Assembly: GCA_013397435.1 (NCBI GenBank)
Contig: VZRG01000289.1
Span: forward strand, 124,001 to 188,000
Reading direction: 5' to 3'
Length of the DNA: 64,000 bases
Source: Erythrocercus mccallii
Taxonomy: Eukaryota; Chordata; Aves; Passeriformes; Dicruridae
Made by a program: the position numbers and the translations under genes. Of the stretch, positions 33,044-44,659 are shown piece after piece. Below the pieces are notes generated by a model, which was not told the DNA's origin, did no database searches, and worked only from the letters and a program-made list of their open reading frames with translations. Numbering within the stretch: the stretch's first letter is position 1; each line of letters starts with the position of its first letter.

Positions 33044-34030
33044 TTCCTAGGGTTTTTGTTTTGTTTGCTTGTCTTTCTGTATTACTACATTTGTATTTTT
33101 AATATTGTTAGTAAAGAACTGCTATCCCTATTCCCAAAGCTTTGCCTGAAAGCTCTTAATTGCAAAATTATAATAATTCAGAGAGATGGGGGTTTACATT
33201 CTCCCTTCTAAGAAAACTCCAGCTTTTCCTGGCAGATACCTGTCTCTGCAAACCAGGACAACACCCCAGGAAACACAAAGTGTCAGCATGTGACAAAACC
33301 TTGATTATTACACCTGGCTAAAGAATACATGCTGCACCCTGCAGAGATTTGAGAGAGGCAGATACATTTTTCTGCATGAAGGAAGGCATCCTGGGGGTTT
33401 CCTCATATGCCAAAAAAGCCTATCTTAAGTTCCATCTCCTCTCTCTTATAGGGCTTTCTAGCACTAAAGTGGAAGTCTCCTGGCTGCAGTACTGCCTTCT
33501 CTGTAATGTCACCTGGTGATGGAGTGTGCAGCAGCAGCAGCCAGGGAGAACAAGAGCTATGGCCTAAATAAATGACCTTTTGGGGGAGTGTTTGACAAGA
33601 GCCATAGTGTTACTTAAGGGAAATACTTGGTGGTGTTCTGTTACGAAAATGTGCAAAGAGCTTCTTCCACGAATGTCAATTTAGAAAGGCACATCTGTCA
33701 CATTTGTGTCCATTTTCACTCCCGTTTGCAGTTAAATTTAACGATTAGCATCAAAGAAAGGAAATACACTCATCACAAAATTTCCAGCAGAGAGAGGCTG
33801 CATTAAAGAAAAAAGCACATTCCTACTAGAATAGTAATTGCAACAAAGGAAATACTGAGGACATTACCTATCAAAATCTGCACATCTTTGATGCATAGCA
33901 AACAGCACTTGAGTTTCACAACACACTGCTTCTCAGCAACATTTGGAATTTTTGTCTAATACCCATAAAAACTCCAGTAGTGATGCCCTGAAACATGTGA
34001 TTCTGTAAGTTTTCTCTTTAAAACTATTAC

Positions 34031-34093
34031 CTGAAATAACGGATGCAAAATTCCAGTGAAATTTTTCAGAGTTGTATAGTCCAAACTTTAGCA
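34031..34093 (-). other. candidate internal exon, 63 bases
   Basis: On the minus strand, an excellent acceptor (TTCTGCTGTCTCTGTTATTTAG) precedes a 63-base open segment ending at CAG|GTAATA. One frame reads LKFGLYNSEK then FHWNFASVIS, with split codons at both ends (phase 1 on each side). Its phase does not fit directly after the candidate exon 35857-35914. No family is recognised. Confidence 0.12.
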
Positions 34094-34442
34094 CTAAATA
34101 ACAGAGACAGCAGAAACATACACAACTACTGCAGACATTGCTTAGCATCCCTTACAGGCCAAGGTGCAAAATTAACACTTAACATTGACTGCTTGGGACA
34201 GTTCAAAGCTGAAATCCAGTGCAATTGCATTCTACAGCCCAGTTTTTGTTGCATATGACAAAAAGATACTGAACAACACGAGTAAGTTAGGCTTGAACAT
34301 CACAGCACAGAAAGAGTTCCTTCAACGTGCAAGAATGAAGATGAAGCAAACTTTATGTGCCAAGAAACTCAAACATTGGTGTTTGTCAATGAAAGCTTAT
34401 CTTTGATGGGATTTTCCTACTTCATTAAGTAGTCTTTGTGTG

Positions 34443-34475
34443 TTTTATCAAAACAAGTAAATTGTTTTGATAAAA
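34443..34475. repeat. perfect 14-base inverted repeat
   Basis: TTTTATCAAAACAA at 34443-34456 is the exact reverse complement of TTGTTTTGATAAAA at 34462-34475, separated by GTAAA. As RNA or single-stranded DNA it would form a clean hairpin. The arms are too short for a typical microRNA precursor. Confidence 0.95.
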
Positions 34476-35856
34476 TTCTGTCCTCCCTGAGGAACAGTGC
34501 TGGAGGTGTCAGTCCTGTTCAGTCTGCAGGAGAGCAGAGCACCAGGCTAGCTCCGGTTTGCCTGCACTTTCTCCCTCAGACTGAAGGCTGCTGATGCTAT
34601 TCTCAAAATCCTAGTTGATATCCAAAGGTGAATGCCAATGTCTGAAACATTATGTCTCCTTACTGTAATAAGAAATAACATTCTTGATTTTCATTTGTCA
34701 AATATATCTTCTCTTTGGGAAACACTGGATAATCCAGGCAGTGTTGGTCAAAAGTCTGGTCTTTCAGCTATGAGCCCTGTACTTTTAATATGGATACTAG
34801 TTATCCTTTTATTACTACTCTATGACAAAGTACATAACATGCATAAAAAATTCTTTATCCACGTGAGCAAAAATAAAATTCTATTTCAGCTTGACATGGA
34901 TAGAAAACTGCAGAGAAACTGTTTTTTCCACTGGAATGATCGGCTGTAGGAGTTGGCCGCATGCTTTAAATGTGACTGACATGTCTCTGAATTTAATGTG
35001 TCATCTGCTGAGTTCAGGATCTGCTGTCTATCTCTCAATGTGTAAAAAATGAATTGCTTAAAAATGATTTATTGCCAGCAAAATAGAATGTGAAAACAAC
35101 AATAGAAACAGTGTTGTAAAGGTATCCTACATTTAATAGCACTGTTTGATGAGTAAATTATTTCAGAAATGTAATCAAACATTCTTATTGTGAAGCTCTC
35201 AGACCTGATAAAGTTGCTATCTGCTTCCTGACTCATAAAGAGCTAATGCCATTAAGAATATGGAGAAATGCAGCATTAAATCCCAGGTTTCCCTGTTGTT
35301 TGTAAATCTGTGCAGAAAATACAGGGTTGTATTTTCAGTACCAATCTGCAGAATTAATCTCTCTGCTTTTATCTTTTGTCCTTTTTTCCCCCTCTCCTGT
35401 GAAGTATCTACAGAGGCATCTTTAATAAAGGATTTTCATTTCTATTTTTTCTACAAATGGGTGGTTTGCTTTATAAATCTCATCTGTGTACAAGCTAGCA
35501 AAAGCTTCATATATAGAACTATTTTCAAAATATCATGGGTGATCCCTCAAAAATAATGGCTTACTCTTCAAAAATGTTAAAAATTCAATAGATCCATATT
35601 AGTGTTTAATACTTTTACTTTAGACAGATTAACATAAACGGTAAAAATCAGTGATGACTGGAGGTAAAAGCTCCAATTATTTGAGAAGTTCAAGCATAAA
35701 TATAATTGAACATGAGGACTATTATGCTTACAAGCAGCTTAAAATGAAATACATCACATTGCATAGTGAATCACACTCAGCTTCCAAAAGCACCAATTCA
35801 GTAAAGTTTCATAAAGAATATTTTATGTCCTTTAAAAGCAAAGTGTAAATGCTTAC

Positions 35857-35914
35857 CTCTTTTTTCAGAATGCATCCCTGACATCCACACCATTGCCATT
35901 CACCAGAGTCATTC
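35857..35914 (-). other. candidate internal exon, 58 bases
   Basis: On the minus strand, a very good acceptor (TTCTGTTTGTGCCCTAG) leads into 58 open bases ending at GAG|GTAAGC. One frame reads NDSGEWQWCGCQGCILKKE after one split base (enters in phase 2, ends in phase 0). The Trp/Cys-rich reading is unusual, but I cannot assign it to a family. The same bases are also covered by a plus-strand candidate exon, so at least one of the two is a decoy. Confidence 0.15.
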
Positions 35915-35988
35915 CTAGGGCACAAACAGAAGATATTCAAAATGACTGGCCTTTTTTCTTGCCATGTATATCACCAAAACTACCATCA
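35869..35988 (+). other. candidate internal exon, 120 bases
   Basis: A strong acceptor (CTTACCTCTTTTTTCAG, ending at 35868) is followed by exactly 40 open codons ending at TCA|GTAAGA (donor at 35989). The frame begins NASLTSTPLP, contains a QTEDIQNDWPFFLP run and ends ISPKLPS. Both borders are phase 0. No domain is recognised. The other two frames contain stops. Confidence 0.15.
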
Positions 35989-36879
35989 GTAAGAAAAACA
36001 AGGGCTATACATTATTAAGTGTCCTTGGCTGTTAACAGAATCCAGTTTGGTTTTCTTTTAATCTGGAGTAAAATAACTCTTTGCTCACTAGTGGTTAAAT
36101 GAGTCAAGCTTGTAGCCAGCATTGCTGCTGGACCCTCCACCTTCCCCTTCAGGTGCCTTCTCTGTTCAATATTTAGGATTATAAACTCTAAGTAGTAAAA
36201 TGTGGCTGCACCAATTAAAAAAACCTATGGGACAGACCCAAGCAAGCAAAAAGAAATGAGAATAAAATGTTGCTTGCTTAGGTTTTTTTCTCTTCTAGTA
36301 ATTATCAGTGCTTACTTTCCACTTCCTTCTACTAAATACCAGGGATGGGGAACACAGGCAATTCCTGTGTTTAAGGCTCATTTTGCCTGAAATGGTTTGT
36401 TGTTTGCTTTTACAAGAAGCTGAAGTAGTGAATACAAATGGCAGGGCTAGCTTGCCAAGTCATGGCAGGTTATTTTAAATATTGACAACATCCAGCTTCT
36501 TGACAGGACTTAAATTTATCCACTGCCTTTCAAAGTATATTTTTCCCTGTTTTGTGAACATTATCACACTATTCTACCTGCAGAGGAAATCTGACATTTT
36601 AATGACTATTAGTCACAGAAACAAGACTCGAAGCAGGGAGGGAAGATCATCTCCCTGAAATATTTCTCTCTTTTTTTAAATGTGTGCAGAAGTTCAGAGG
36701 GAGCTACCTGTTTGTTTCTGACATTCATGAAACTAAAAACATCTGAAGATAAATAGATATTTCCTAGCCCCTCATTATTAGTTAAGGCTTCAAACGGCAA
36801 TTGGAATCAGCTGTGATGCATGGCACATAATTATTGTCAAACTTTACTCTAGAAGACTCCAAAGACAGACAGTCTTGGA

Positions 36880-36968
36880 AAGGAAAATGCAAATAAACCC
36901 AGAGTAACAGACCAGTGGAGTGATTTGCCAAGAGTTATGCATAAAGTTAGTTACAGACTTGACCATTC
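36880..36968 (-). repeat. MIR-like relic, weak
   Basis: GTGGAGTGATTTGCCAAGAG, then TTATGCATAAAGTTAGTTAC, then AGACTTGACC, follows the reverse complement of MIR (GAGGTTAAGTGACTTGCCCAAGGTCACACAGCAAGTTAGTGGCAGAGCTGGGAC) with the landmarks in order. Divergence is high and only the central part is matched. Confidence 0.35.
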
Positions 36969-38115
36969 AATGTTAAACTGAAAGTTGGAATGGTTTTGCT
37001 GGTCCACAGGCACTATCTGGACTAGTGTGCCCAGTCACAGATTATTTGTAACCACCAGAAGTATTTCCATAGCAAAGTTAATCAAAGGTACAGATGACTT
37101 ACAACCACACCTCTACATGACACAGAAATGAAGTAAACAGCAAAAAACAAGGCCAAGTATTGGACAATATGCTTCCAACTTGTATGTGATTCCAAAGTTA
37201 ACTTAAAGAATAAGCTGTTCATAACTGTACTGGTGGTGACTTTCACTTTTATACCTTGAAGGACAAAGACGGTTCCCTGTTTGAGATTGTGAAGGAATTC
37301 TTTATCAGAATGAGAATATAATTGTGATGTTGAGTATATTCTCTTAAGGCACAAAGAAGCTTATTGAAATGTTTGATAAAATGTGAAACAAACTCATTTG
37401 ACTTAAGAATATAAATCTTTTCTTTTTATTATGTACAGGTCACCATGTTGCTCTGAGACTACAGTGCACAGATCACTGAAATCTGGTTTGAATTTGTGAC
37501 CTGTTATTGCTCACTCCTTTTTCCCCACCTGCCTCAAACTACAAAGAACAAAGGCTACAGTTTGGAATCAGAGCTTTCTGTTTCCTGCACAGTTTCAGCT
37601 GCTGGCAGTGTAACCACAATTCTCAGCGTAAAAGTCTAAGCTTAATATTCAGAAGTAAATTTAGCCCAAAAACACCCAGGAAAAGTGAAGTTTGAGAGTG
37701 AATTTCACCTTCTTTCATTAAAAAGAAGAGGGACTGGATAAAGCACAGAGGATCTATTTCCAAACACTAAGTTATAATAGTATTACACTTCTATTAAAAC
37801 TAAACAAAACCCCAATTGGTTTGGCTCTCCAGTTGGCACTCCAGCATTGGAGTGCATTGCAAGCACACAGCAGCAGTAGCGATCCCATGCATACCACAGG
37901 CTCCATCACTGCAGAAATACAGCAAAATTATTGGCAGTAGGATCTGCGCCACATGGGTTGGTGGCAATGTCTGCACACGTCATTGCTAAGTGACATGAAG
38001 TATGCATAGACAGCTGGCTGCAGCACTGCTGTGCTAGAACAACACTTCTGTAGCTGAGCTATTTCCTCAAATACAGGAATCGGGTTAAACACAGAATTTG
38101 AAAACAATTACTTAC

Positions 38116-38258
38116 CTTGAAAAGTAATTTTTTTCTTTTTTAGTTCCCTTTTTCTTACTCTCCTCTATGAGTAAGACTCCAGAGCCCATGATGATAATTA
38201 AGTTCATCACAGTAATTGCAGTTTTGCCATTTCCCTTCTTTGCTGCATATATCTGGCT
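38116..38258 (-). other. candidate internal exon, 143 bases
   Basis: On the minus strand, a fair acceptor (GGTTTTGACTTCAG) is followed by 47 open codons plus two bases, then the near-perfect donor CAAG|GTAAGTAA. The frame includes a hydrophobic run (TAITVMNLIIIMGSGVLLI) followed by a Lys-rich stretch (EESKKKGTKKEK) and NYFS, like a membrane segment with a basic flank. Its end phase fits the start of the candidate exon 35857-35914. No family is recognised. Confidence 0.15.
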
Positions 38259-38816
38259 CTGAAGTCAAAACCTTTCATTTTTCTCTATTGTTTTTTAACT
38301 ACTTCATCAAAAAGCAAATTAAAAAAATTAAAATTATATTAATTGCTCTCAGAGGAGGCTTTGATGATCTGGACAGATAAGTCTTTTGCTCACCAGCAAG
38401 ACTGTACAGCATGTTTTATCATGAGTATAAATACACTGAAATTTTAAGGGTCTGAAATAACTTCAGTGTTTGAATTTAATTTCTGTCATGAACTAGTTGT
38501 ATTTTTGCAGCACTTTCAGTTCATGGAAAGCTTGAAAACCTATTGACTGCCACAAGAAATTGTCAATAATAGATTTTATGGGTTTCACTAATTAGCAGTA
38601 GAGAGATGTCCCAAATAAATGTAGTATTGGGTTCATCAGCATTAAGCTTATAAAAAATCCTGTAATTTCCAAGTCAGATGCAATTTCTTTTCAAAGTCTC
38701 TAACATAAAACAGTATTAAACAATAAAGAAGTTGATTCTGTACGGTTACTCAAGAACAAGCTTTGTTGGATGTAAAAATGCAAAGACATACAGAAATAGG
38801 GGGATGGGTAAAAATG

Positions 38817-38854
38817 CATTTACCTACCCATCTACCAAGATAGATAGGTAAATG
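38817..38854. repeat. 17-base imperfect inverted repeat
   Basis: CATTTACCTACCCATCT at 38817-38833 pairs with AGATAGATAGGTAAATG at 38838-38854 across ACCA, 15 of 17 positions being complementary. Hairpin formation is likely in single-stranded form. No extension beyond the arms is visible. Confidence 0.9.
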
Positions 38855-39097
38855 TACTCCAAAGTAACATAACAGTCTTTAGAACAGAACAGACAAATTC
38901 TGTGATTCCAGTTGGATACATGGTGAGGGGCAGAAAATTTTGTCTCGTAGTACACGAAAAGAGCTAAAATAATTAGAGTTACGTATTTTCAAGGCATACG
39001 AGTAAATAAATGTGTTTCCCAGCTTTGCTTTATGGAAACACTGCCAGCTTAATTATTAATACATTTTTGACAACAGGAAGATTAAAAGAGCATAAAA

Positions 39098-39475
39098 TCA
39101 CCTCTTGCATGTCCCTGCCGGCGTGCTCAAGCCCAGTGCCTCTGCCCACTTCCATGCCAGCTGAGGTCCTTGCAGTTCAGTGTGCCAGGGAGCAGCGCTC
39201 CCTGAGCAGGGGGAGCCTGGAGCCCAGGGAACACCATGCAGCTTCAGCCAGGGGGAATGCCCTGGGGATGGCGGCCGGGTCCAAATAAGAATCCAGCTCA
39301 TAAGGTGGCGAGATGGGTCTGCAGCCAAACAGAACTCCATCCCTCAGGATGAGCCTGGCTCAAGGAGGCACCAGCACCAGGAGAGCACAGCCCAGGAAAA
39401 GGGCAGCAGGCTCAGGCTGAGCTTAAGTAGAGCCTCCCAGGGGGAGGTGAATGTGGGGGAGGCACAGGTGTGACT
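39098..39475. other. GC-rich block with scattered CpGs
   Basis: This is the most GC-rich patch of the window, with CpGs in CTGCCGGCGTGC, AGCAGCGCTCC, TGGCGGCCGGG, GGTGGCGAG and, just past it, CTCGTT and CTCGGG. Plus frames 39010-39288 and 39180-39473 and minus frame 39098-39340 overlap here, none recognisable. It could be a small CpG-containing promoter or enhancer, an unrecognised repeat or a GC-biased patch. It is too short and CpG-poor for a classical CpG island. Confidence 0.25.
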
Positions 39476-39479
39476 GATC

Positions 39480-42400
39480 AGGGCAGTTAAGGCTCGTTAG
39501 AGCACTCGGGGTTTCATTTGGTAGAAAGTTTGTTTGCCTTTAGAGCCCTGCTTTTGTCAATGCTACTGTGAGACCAAGTACGAGGCAATACGATTTGATG
39601 TGTTATTTTACTGTGCAGGAGGCCATACATAAACTACAGAATATCTTCGCTCCTTTTCTATAAAGGACTTATTTTTCTGCACAAGAGGAATGAAAAAAAC
39701 TGCACAGACTTGTTTTTTGTCATGGTGGCTGCAGATAACTTGCAGGTAGTTTTTTTGGCAAAGGAAAACCTGTTTTGTTAGAGACAAAAAAATGGCACAA
39801 TATTTATTACATCTACTCACCCAACAATGAAGGCTAGAGATGGAAAATATATTAACAATATTATTTTGCATTTGGATGTAAAATCCTGGAAATAGTAAGC
39901 CATAAGTTACATTGCTAATATATTTCATACAGATCCATAGGGTGATTTTGTATATTATTATATGATATAAATGGAGAAGCCCTAAAATTTGAATAAAAAA
40001 TAATTTTTCTTTCACCTTTAGCAATGTTAACCAATCACATTAACCCAGTTATCTTCAACTACTTTTTCAACAAGAACCAATAAATGCCTGTATTTCCTTG
40101 CAGAACTATGCTGCCTAAATGTTGTATCTCGTAAATTCTCTCACAAATTAATATGAGATTAAACACATTAAACCAACAAATGAAAACATTTGTGAGACAT
40201 TGATCAGTAAATGTGAATAACAGTAATACTTCAAGATGATATGGTTTTATATATAATTTAATAGGCATAAGATTTCTAATAAATGAAATTTAATCATTAA
40301 AAACGTGCTAGATGCTGGATTGTACAGGCAAAGGTTGGTTTGAATGTGCTGCCATATTAGACATACTTGCCAATATTAAACAGACTGTGACTATTATCTG
40401 TACATTTGTCTCTCTCTAGGGCATTTTTAAGAATTTTTTTAATTAGCTTTTGTTTCCAAGCAATGCTTTCATTTTTCTTGATAAAGCTTTTGTGTTTCCA
40501 GGGTTCCATTGAACTCAGATTAGGTTCTACATTTTCTATAGTCATTACAATAAGAATAGGAAGCTTTTAATAATATATGAAAACTAGCAATGACAAGTAT
40601 TTTACAGTGCTTTCAAATCTGGTTAAGAATAAAATAGTTTAATGGTTACTTTCTTTTATTGTTTTAATTTTGGCACTATCTTGTAGAAACAGTGTTTCCC
40701 ATTAGAAAATTCAAATAATAGAGGTCTATGAAAAATTAATGAGAAGTTGAGCCACCATGACAGAAATTGTACTCTGTAACATAGGTGCTAATCTTAGCCC
40801 AGTTACTCCACTTTTCGTGGCCAAAGAAGAAAGCCCTTGTCTGACATTTGTGTTCATTTAACCTTTGCTGTGTTTGTCCCTGTTTGGCAGTAAATATAAA
40901 TATGCTATCTTAAGATAAGAGGAGCCATATTCCATGTGCTGCCAAGAAGATATAAATCAAGGTGTGGCCAGAATATAGTTTAGGATGATTTCTATCTTCT
41001 CTGCACCCCGAGAGCCTGTTGCCATGCTCTGAGCCTTCTGTGCAAGCTTTGACAGTCTGGACACCCTCGAGACTCAATTTGCCAGTCTGCACCTCTTTCC
41101 TTTGTTCCTTATAGTCGATTTTTCCAACTGACTCCAAATAAAGACCCTAATTTGGTGACAAAAGTTTTAACCTATTATTTTGTGCTAGCAGTCAGGTGTA
41201 AGTCAGTGGTTATGAACCAACACGATTCACAACAAATTAAAGTAACCAAGCAAGAGTCATTTACCCTTACAGATATTAACAGTGGGTTTACCAAGCAACA
41301 ATATTCACTATTATCTTATAAAAAATGATGTTTTCATCACCTCTCACAGCAGGGTTCCTCATCCTAATTTGCTATAATCATTAAGTCAGCATCATATTTT
41401 AAGAACAAATGTTATTATTATTCACTACAGTACTTCAGCAAAGCTTGACTAGGAAGCAATAAAGAACAAAATACGTTATTTTTTTATGTGTTATTTATAT
41501 TTCAAAGACCCTTATTTTCCCCCTAAATACTTAAATTAAGTTGCAGACTGTGGCGTTCTGAGAAATGAGTTATGTCCTAAAGCAATGCTTCTGAAGAAGT
41601 GCATCCTGCTTGGAAATTGGGTTCTGATTTGCCTGTGAGTTTTTTAATACAGACTTCTGATATTCTGCAGCTGTAGCTGCTGCTGGATTTTGCATCCTGG
41701 CATGGGGATTCTTTCTGTTGCCAGAGAGAATGATGAATAGTTGTCTGAGTAGCTCCGAGCACATACTTATTTCCTCTTCAATAAGAACAACAGTCAATAT
41801 CATTTAGGCACAGGAAAACATCATTACAACACAACAAATCCAAGGAATGCTTTCTTTTTTACTGCTGATTCTACCTACTAAATTGTAGCTTTTTCAGAAC
41901 TTATTTTGTATTGCTGCTGTGCTCCATTGAACAGGTATGGCCAGAAAAAGTATGGTCCTTCAAATACCCTAACACAATGAACTGCAACAGTTCTAAAGAC
42001 ATAGGATTCTTTCACTTCAATTTGAATCTAATTTTAGTGACAACAACACAGAATTCACACCAACAGAGTTTCGAGCATGTAAGGGACATTGTGTGTCTTG
42101 GTTAAAAGCTGTTAAAATTTTTAACACTGAAAAAGTGTCAATTTTTTGGAACCGAGAAGTTTTCAGATTTCAGCTCTTTTGATAAATTTCATTACTTTAA
42201 ATTTCCGTTTGTCTGAGGAAAGTGTTGTAAACAGGTAAAACAGCCTGTTTTTACATTTTTCAAGATGAAAACCTGGAAGGATAATTAATTAGACATGAAC
42301 CTTCTTTAGAGAGACTGCAATGAGAAGGAAAAAGTTTGAGTTTAAAATTAAATAATTTGCAATGGCCTAAATGAAACATTTATCTTTTCAGCTTACAGAA

Positions 42401-44040
42401 ATCTGTGACACATTTAATGTCTTCTTTTGTTGATATCCCACAGTGAGCTGCAGGAAAAAAAAACCCCAAACCTTAACATTTCTTGAAATCTCTGTATTAC
42501 TAAATGAGTGTTACTCAGAAATGTATTTACAGACTTGCAAGGTTCACTGTGTTTTTAACCACAGCACATTAAATAGAGGTTTCTTGCTAATCACTCATCC
42601 CACGGTCTGTGATTTCTGGGAAAGATCCCATGGCTGAAGGGATTAATGAAGCCCAGAACACTGTTTGGAGTATTCTGGAGCCTGAGGTTATGGTGTAGAT
42701 TTGTATAATACGTCAGTAAGCATGCGTCTGCTCTTAAATGATCTATTGTGTTAACCACAAATTCTAAATATTGTCTCAATTATACTCAAGTAAATTTAAT
42801 TCTGTGAATATAAAGCAATAATAAAGCCCAGCAACCAGCTTCAAGCTCTGTATTTTCCTACCATTCTGTGGTGGTAGTCACTAGTCAATGGGTCAGAAGA
42901 TTTAGGAGCTCATAATCAGACATACTTTTGATAAATTGTTAAGAAAAAATACCTTTCATCACTACAACCAACGAAGTGTAGGGTACGACATGTAGTGCAA
43001 TTGTTTAAAGCTCTATGCTGCTCAGTATCTTCTTGCATGGTGCACAAGCATTTCATCACCTCTGCCCACTAAAGAGTGGAGATGAGAATCTACCGCTTTC
43101 ATTCAGTGCAACATTTATATTTGAAAGAAAAAAGAATAAGTTTTAAAATGATGCTACATCCAGATTCAGGCCAGAGAATAGAATGGTGAGCAGAATGAAA
43201 TCAGAAACAAAAACCCGGAGTCATATCCACCCTGGTCTCTGCAATCCATGTCCCAGATAGCCTTAGATTTAGTGTGCTCTGCCTACAACCCTCCACCTAA
43301 TTTTAGAGTATGGCAGCTCTGCCGGGGCTGGGCTGTGTCTGGCACAGCAGGATTCTTTCATGTCCTCAGTAAACAGATAAACACGAGAAAAGTTCAAGAT
43401 TTATGAAGCTAGCAAAACCTGCTCTCAGGGCTCTGCCTCCTGTGCAGAACTGGGTAATAACCAGGGCCAAGTGAATAATGTATACATTTTCTGTTAATTT
43501 GAATTTTTAAATGAATCCACTCTGTCTGTTGTTGCACCTGTGCAGCTGCCACTGGAGCCAGTGCACTCTCAAACAAAGGGAAAAGAAAAAAGGTTAACTC
43601 TCCCTAGACCTCCTTTTATTAAGATGAGACAGGCTGAAAACTAAGGTGCTTTTCATAGCAACTCCATGTGCCTTGTACACTAAAAAATTCCTATATTGTT
43701 TCTGGTCATTGATACTCCATTTTCAGATTGTTGTTACACCACTGCCATTTCCATCTGGTATTTAGCAGTTTCTAACAATATCAAGACACTGAGTATCTAA
43801 TTAGCAGCTAAACATGCATCCTAACACAGATGCTTTTTAAAACAATAACAAAGGAAAGAAAAATAAATGGAAAAAAGGATTGCATGCCTCTGATACAGTC
43901 ACATTTTTAAAAACTTTTATTGGTAAGTTAATTAGCATGAGCTCATGTTGGAGAGTCAGCATTCCTACAATTTGGGATCTAAGGGAAGATGGCACTCCAT
44001 AGCTATAAGTTATTACAGAGCAGCTGAGAACAGAGCTCTT
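39480..44040. other. non-coding block, no gene recognised
   Basis: AT-rich sequence with no recognised repeat or exon. The 138-codon minus frame at 39608-40024 has hydrophobic stretches but no support from splice signals or motifs. Confidence 0.45.
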
Positions 44041-44048
44041 CAGCAGGG

Positions 44049-44657
44049 GTGCGGGAAGTGACTTCTGAGCATCTGGGAGCCTACAGGCTGCACACTGCCA
44101 AAACAACCCTCCTTTGTCAGGGCACATTCATCTTCTCCTTTCCCATTCCCCTGCACAGCCAAGCAGTTTCCCGGATGCTGCACCAAGAGATGCGAGCAGC
44201 ACGGTGTCTCACATACTCCTTTTCTCTCTCAGAAGGCCACCAGAGCCCTGTGCCCCCTGGGAGGGTGATGAAACCGTCCCCTACCTCTTCAGGCATCAGC
44301 CCCCCTGCCTCCCCTCATGCAAGCAGTAGCTGGGAAGTGAGAAAGACCCCATTTTTTCACAAGTGTACTGCACTGCTGGCTGAAGGCCAGGCAGATCTCA
44401 GCAGGGCAGGTGTTTCTTTTTTAGGTCAAATCTTCTTAGGCTTTTTTTGTTTTCTGTTGGAAAGCTCCCCTGCATGCATATCTAGTGCAGCATTTCAAAA
44501 GGAGTCTGGTAGAAGAAAATATGCTCTTGACATGAAGCAAAGTTTACAGTATCCTTTGATATGTCAAAATATATCAGTGAATATCAACAATATTCTCCAA
44601 AGCGGCGTGCTTTTAATACTTGAAGCTCTTGGCAGAAGTGTGCCAAAGTTGCTATGA
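44049..44657 (+). other. longest open frame, 202 codons, unrecognised
   Basis: This is the longest ATG frame in the window. The product starts MREVTSEHLG and is Ser/Pro-rich in the middle (SPTSSGISPPASPHASSS near residues 76-93). It has a hydrophobic run, FLGQIFLGFFCFLL, at about 124-137 and ends SVPKLL. No domain is recognised. Its first part lies in a GC-richer patch with fewer stops, so 200 codons is less improbable than it looks. There is no clear promoter or Kozak support. A second plus frame (44114-44329) overlaps it in another phase. Chance, or a lineage-specific or decayed gene, are all possible. Confidence 0.12.
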
Positions 44658-44659
44658 AC

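Larger units (their letters stand above)
33044..36875. other. non-coding block with candidate exons and a hairpin
   Basis: Outside the candidate exons (34031-34093, 35857-35988) and the hairpin 34443-34475, I recognise nothing. A plus frame at 34632-34949 (105 codons) and one at 35260-35556 (98 codons) have no recognised domain. Confidence 0.45.
36970..39095. other. non-coding block with candidate exon and hairpin
   Basis: It holds the candidate exon 38116-38258 and the hairpin 38817-38854. A second tiny splice-flanked open segment on the minus strand (38394-38435, 14 codons, donor CTG|GTGAGC) precedes the first in transcript order and is phase-compatible, but it is very short. Nothing else is recognised. 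Confidence 0.45.
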
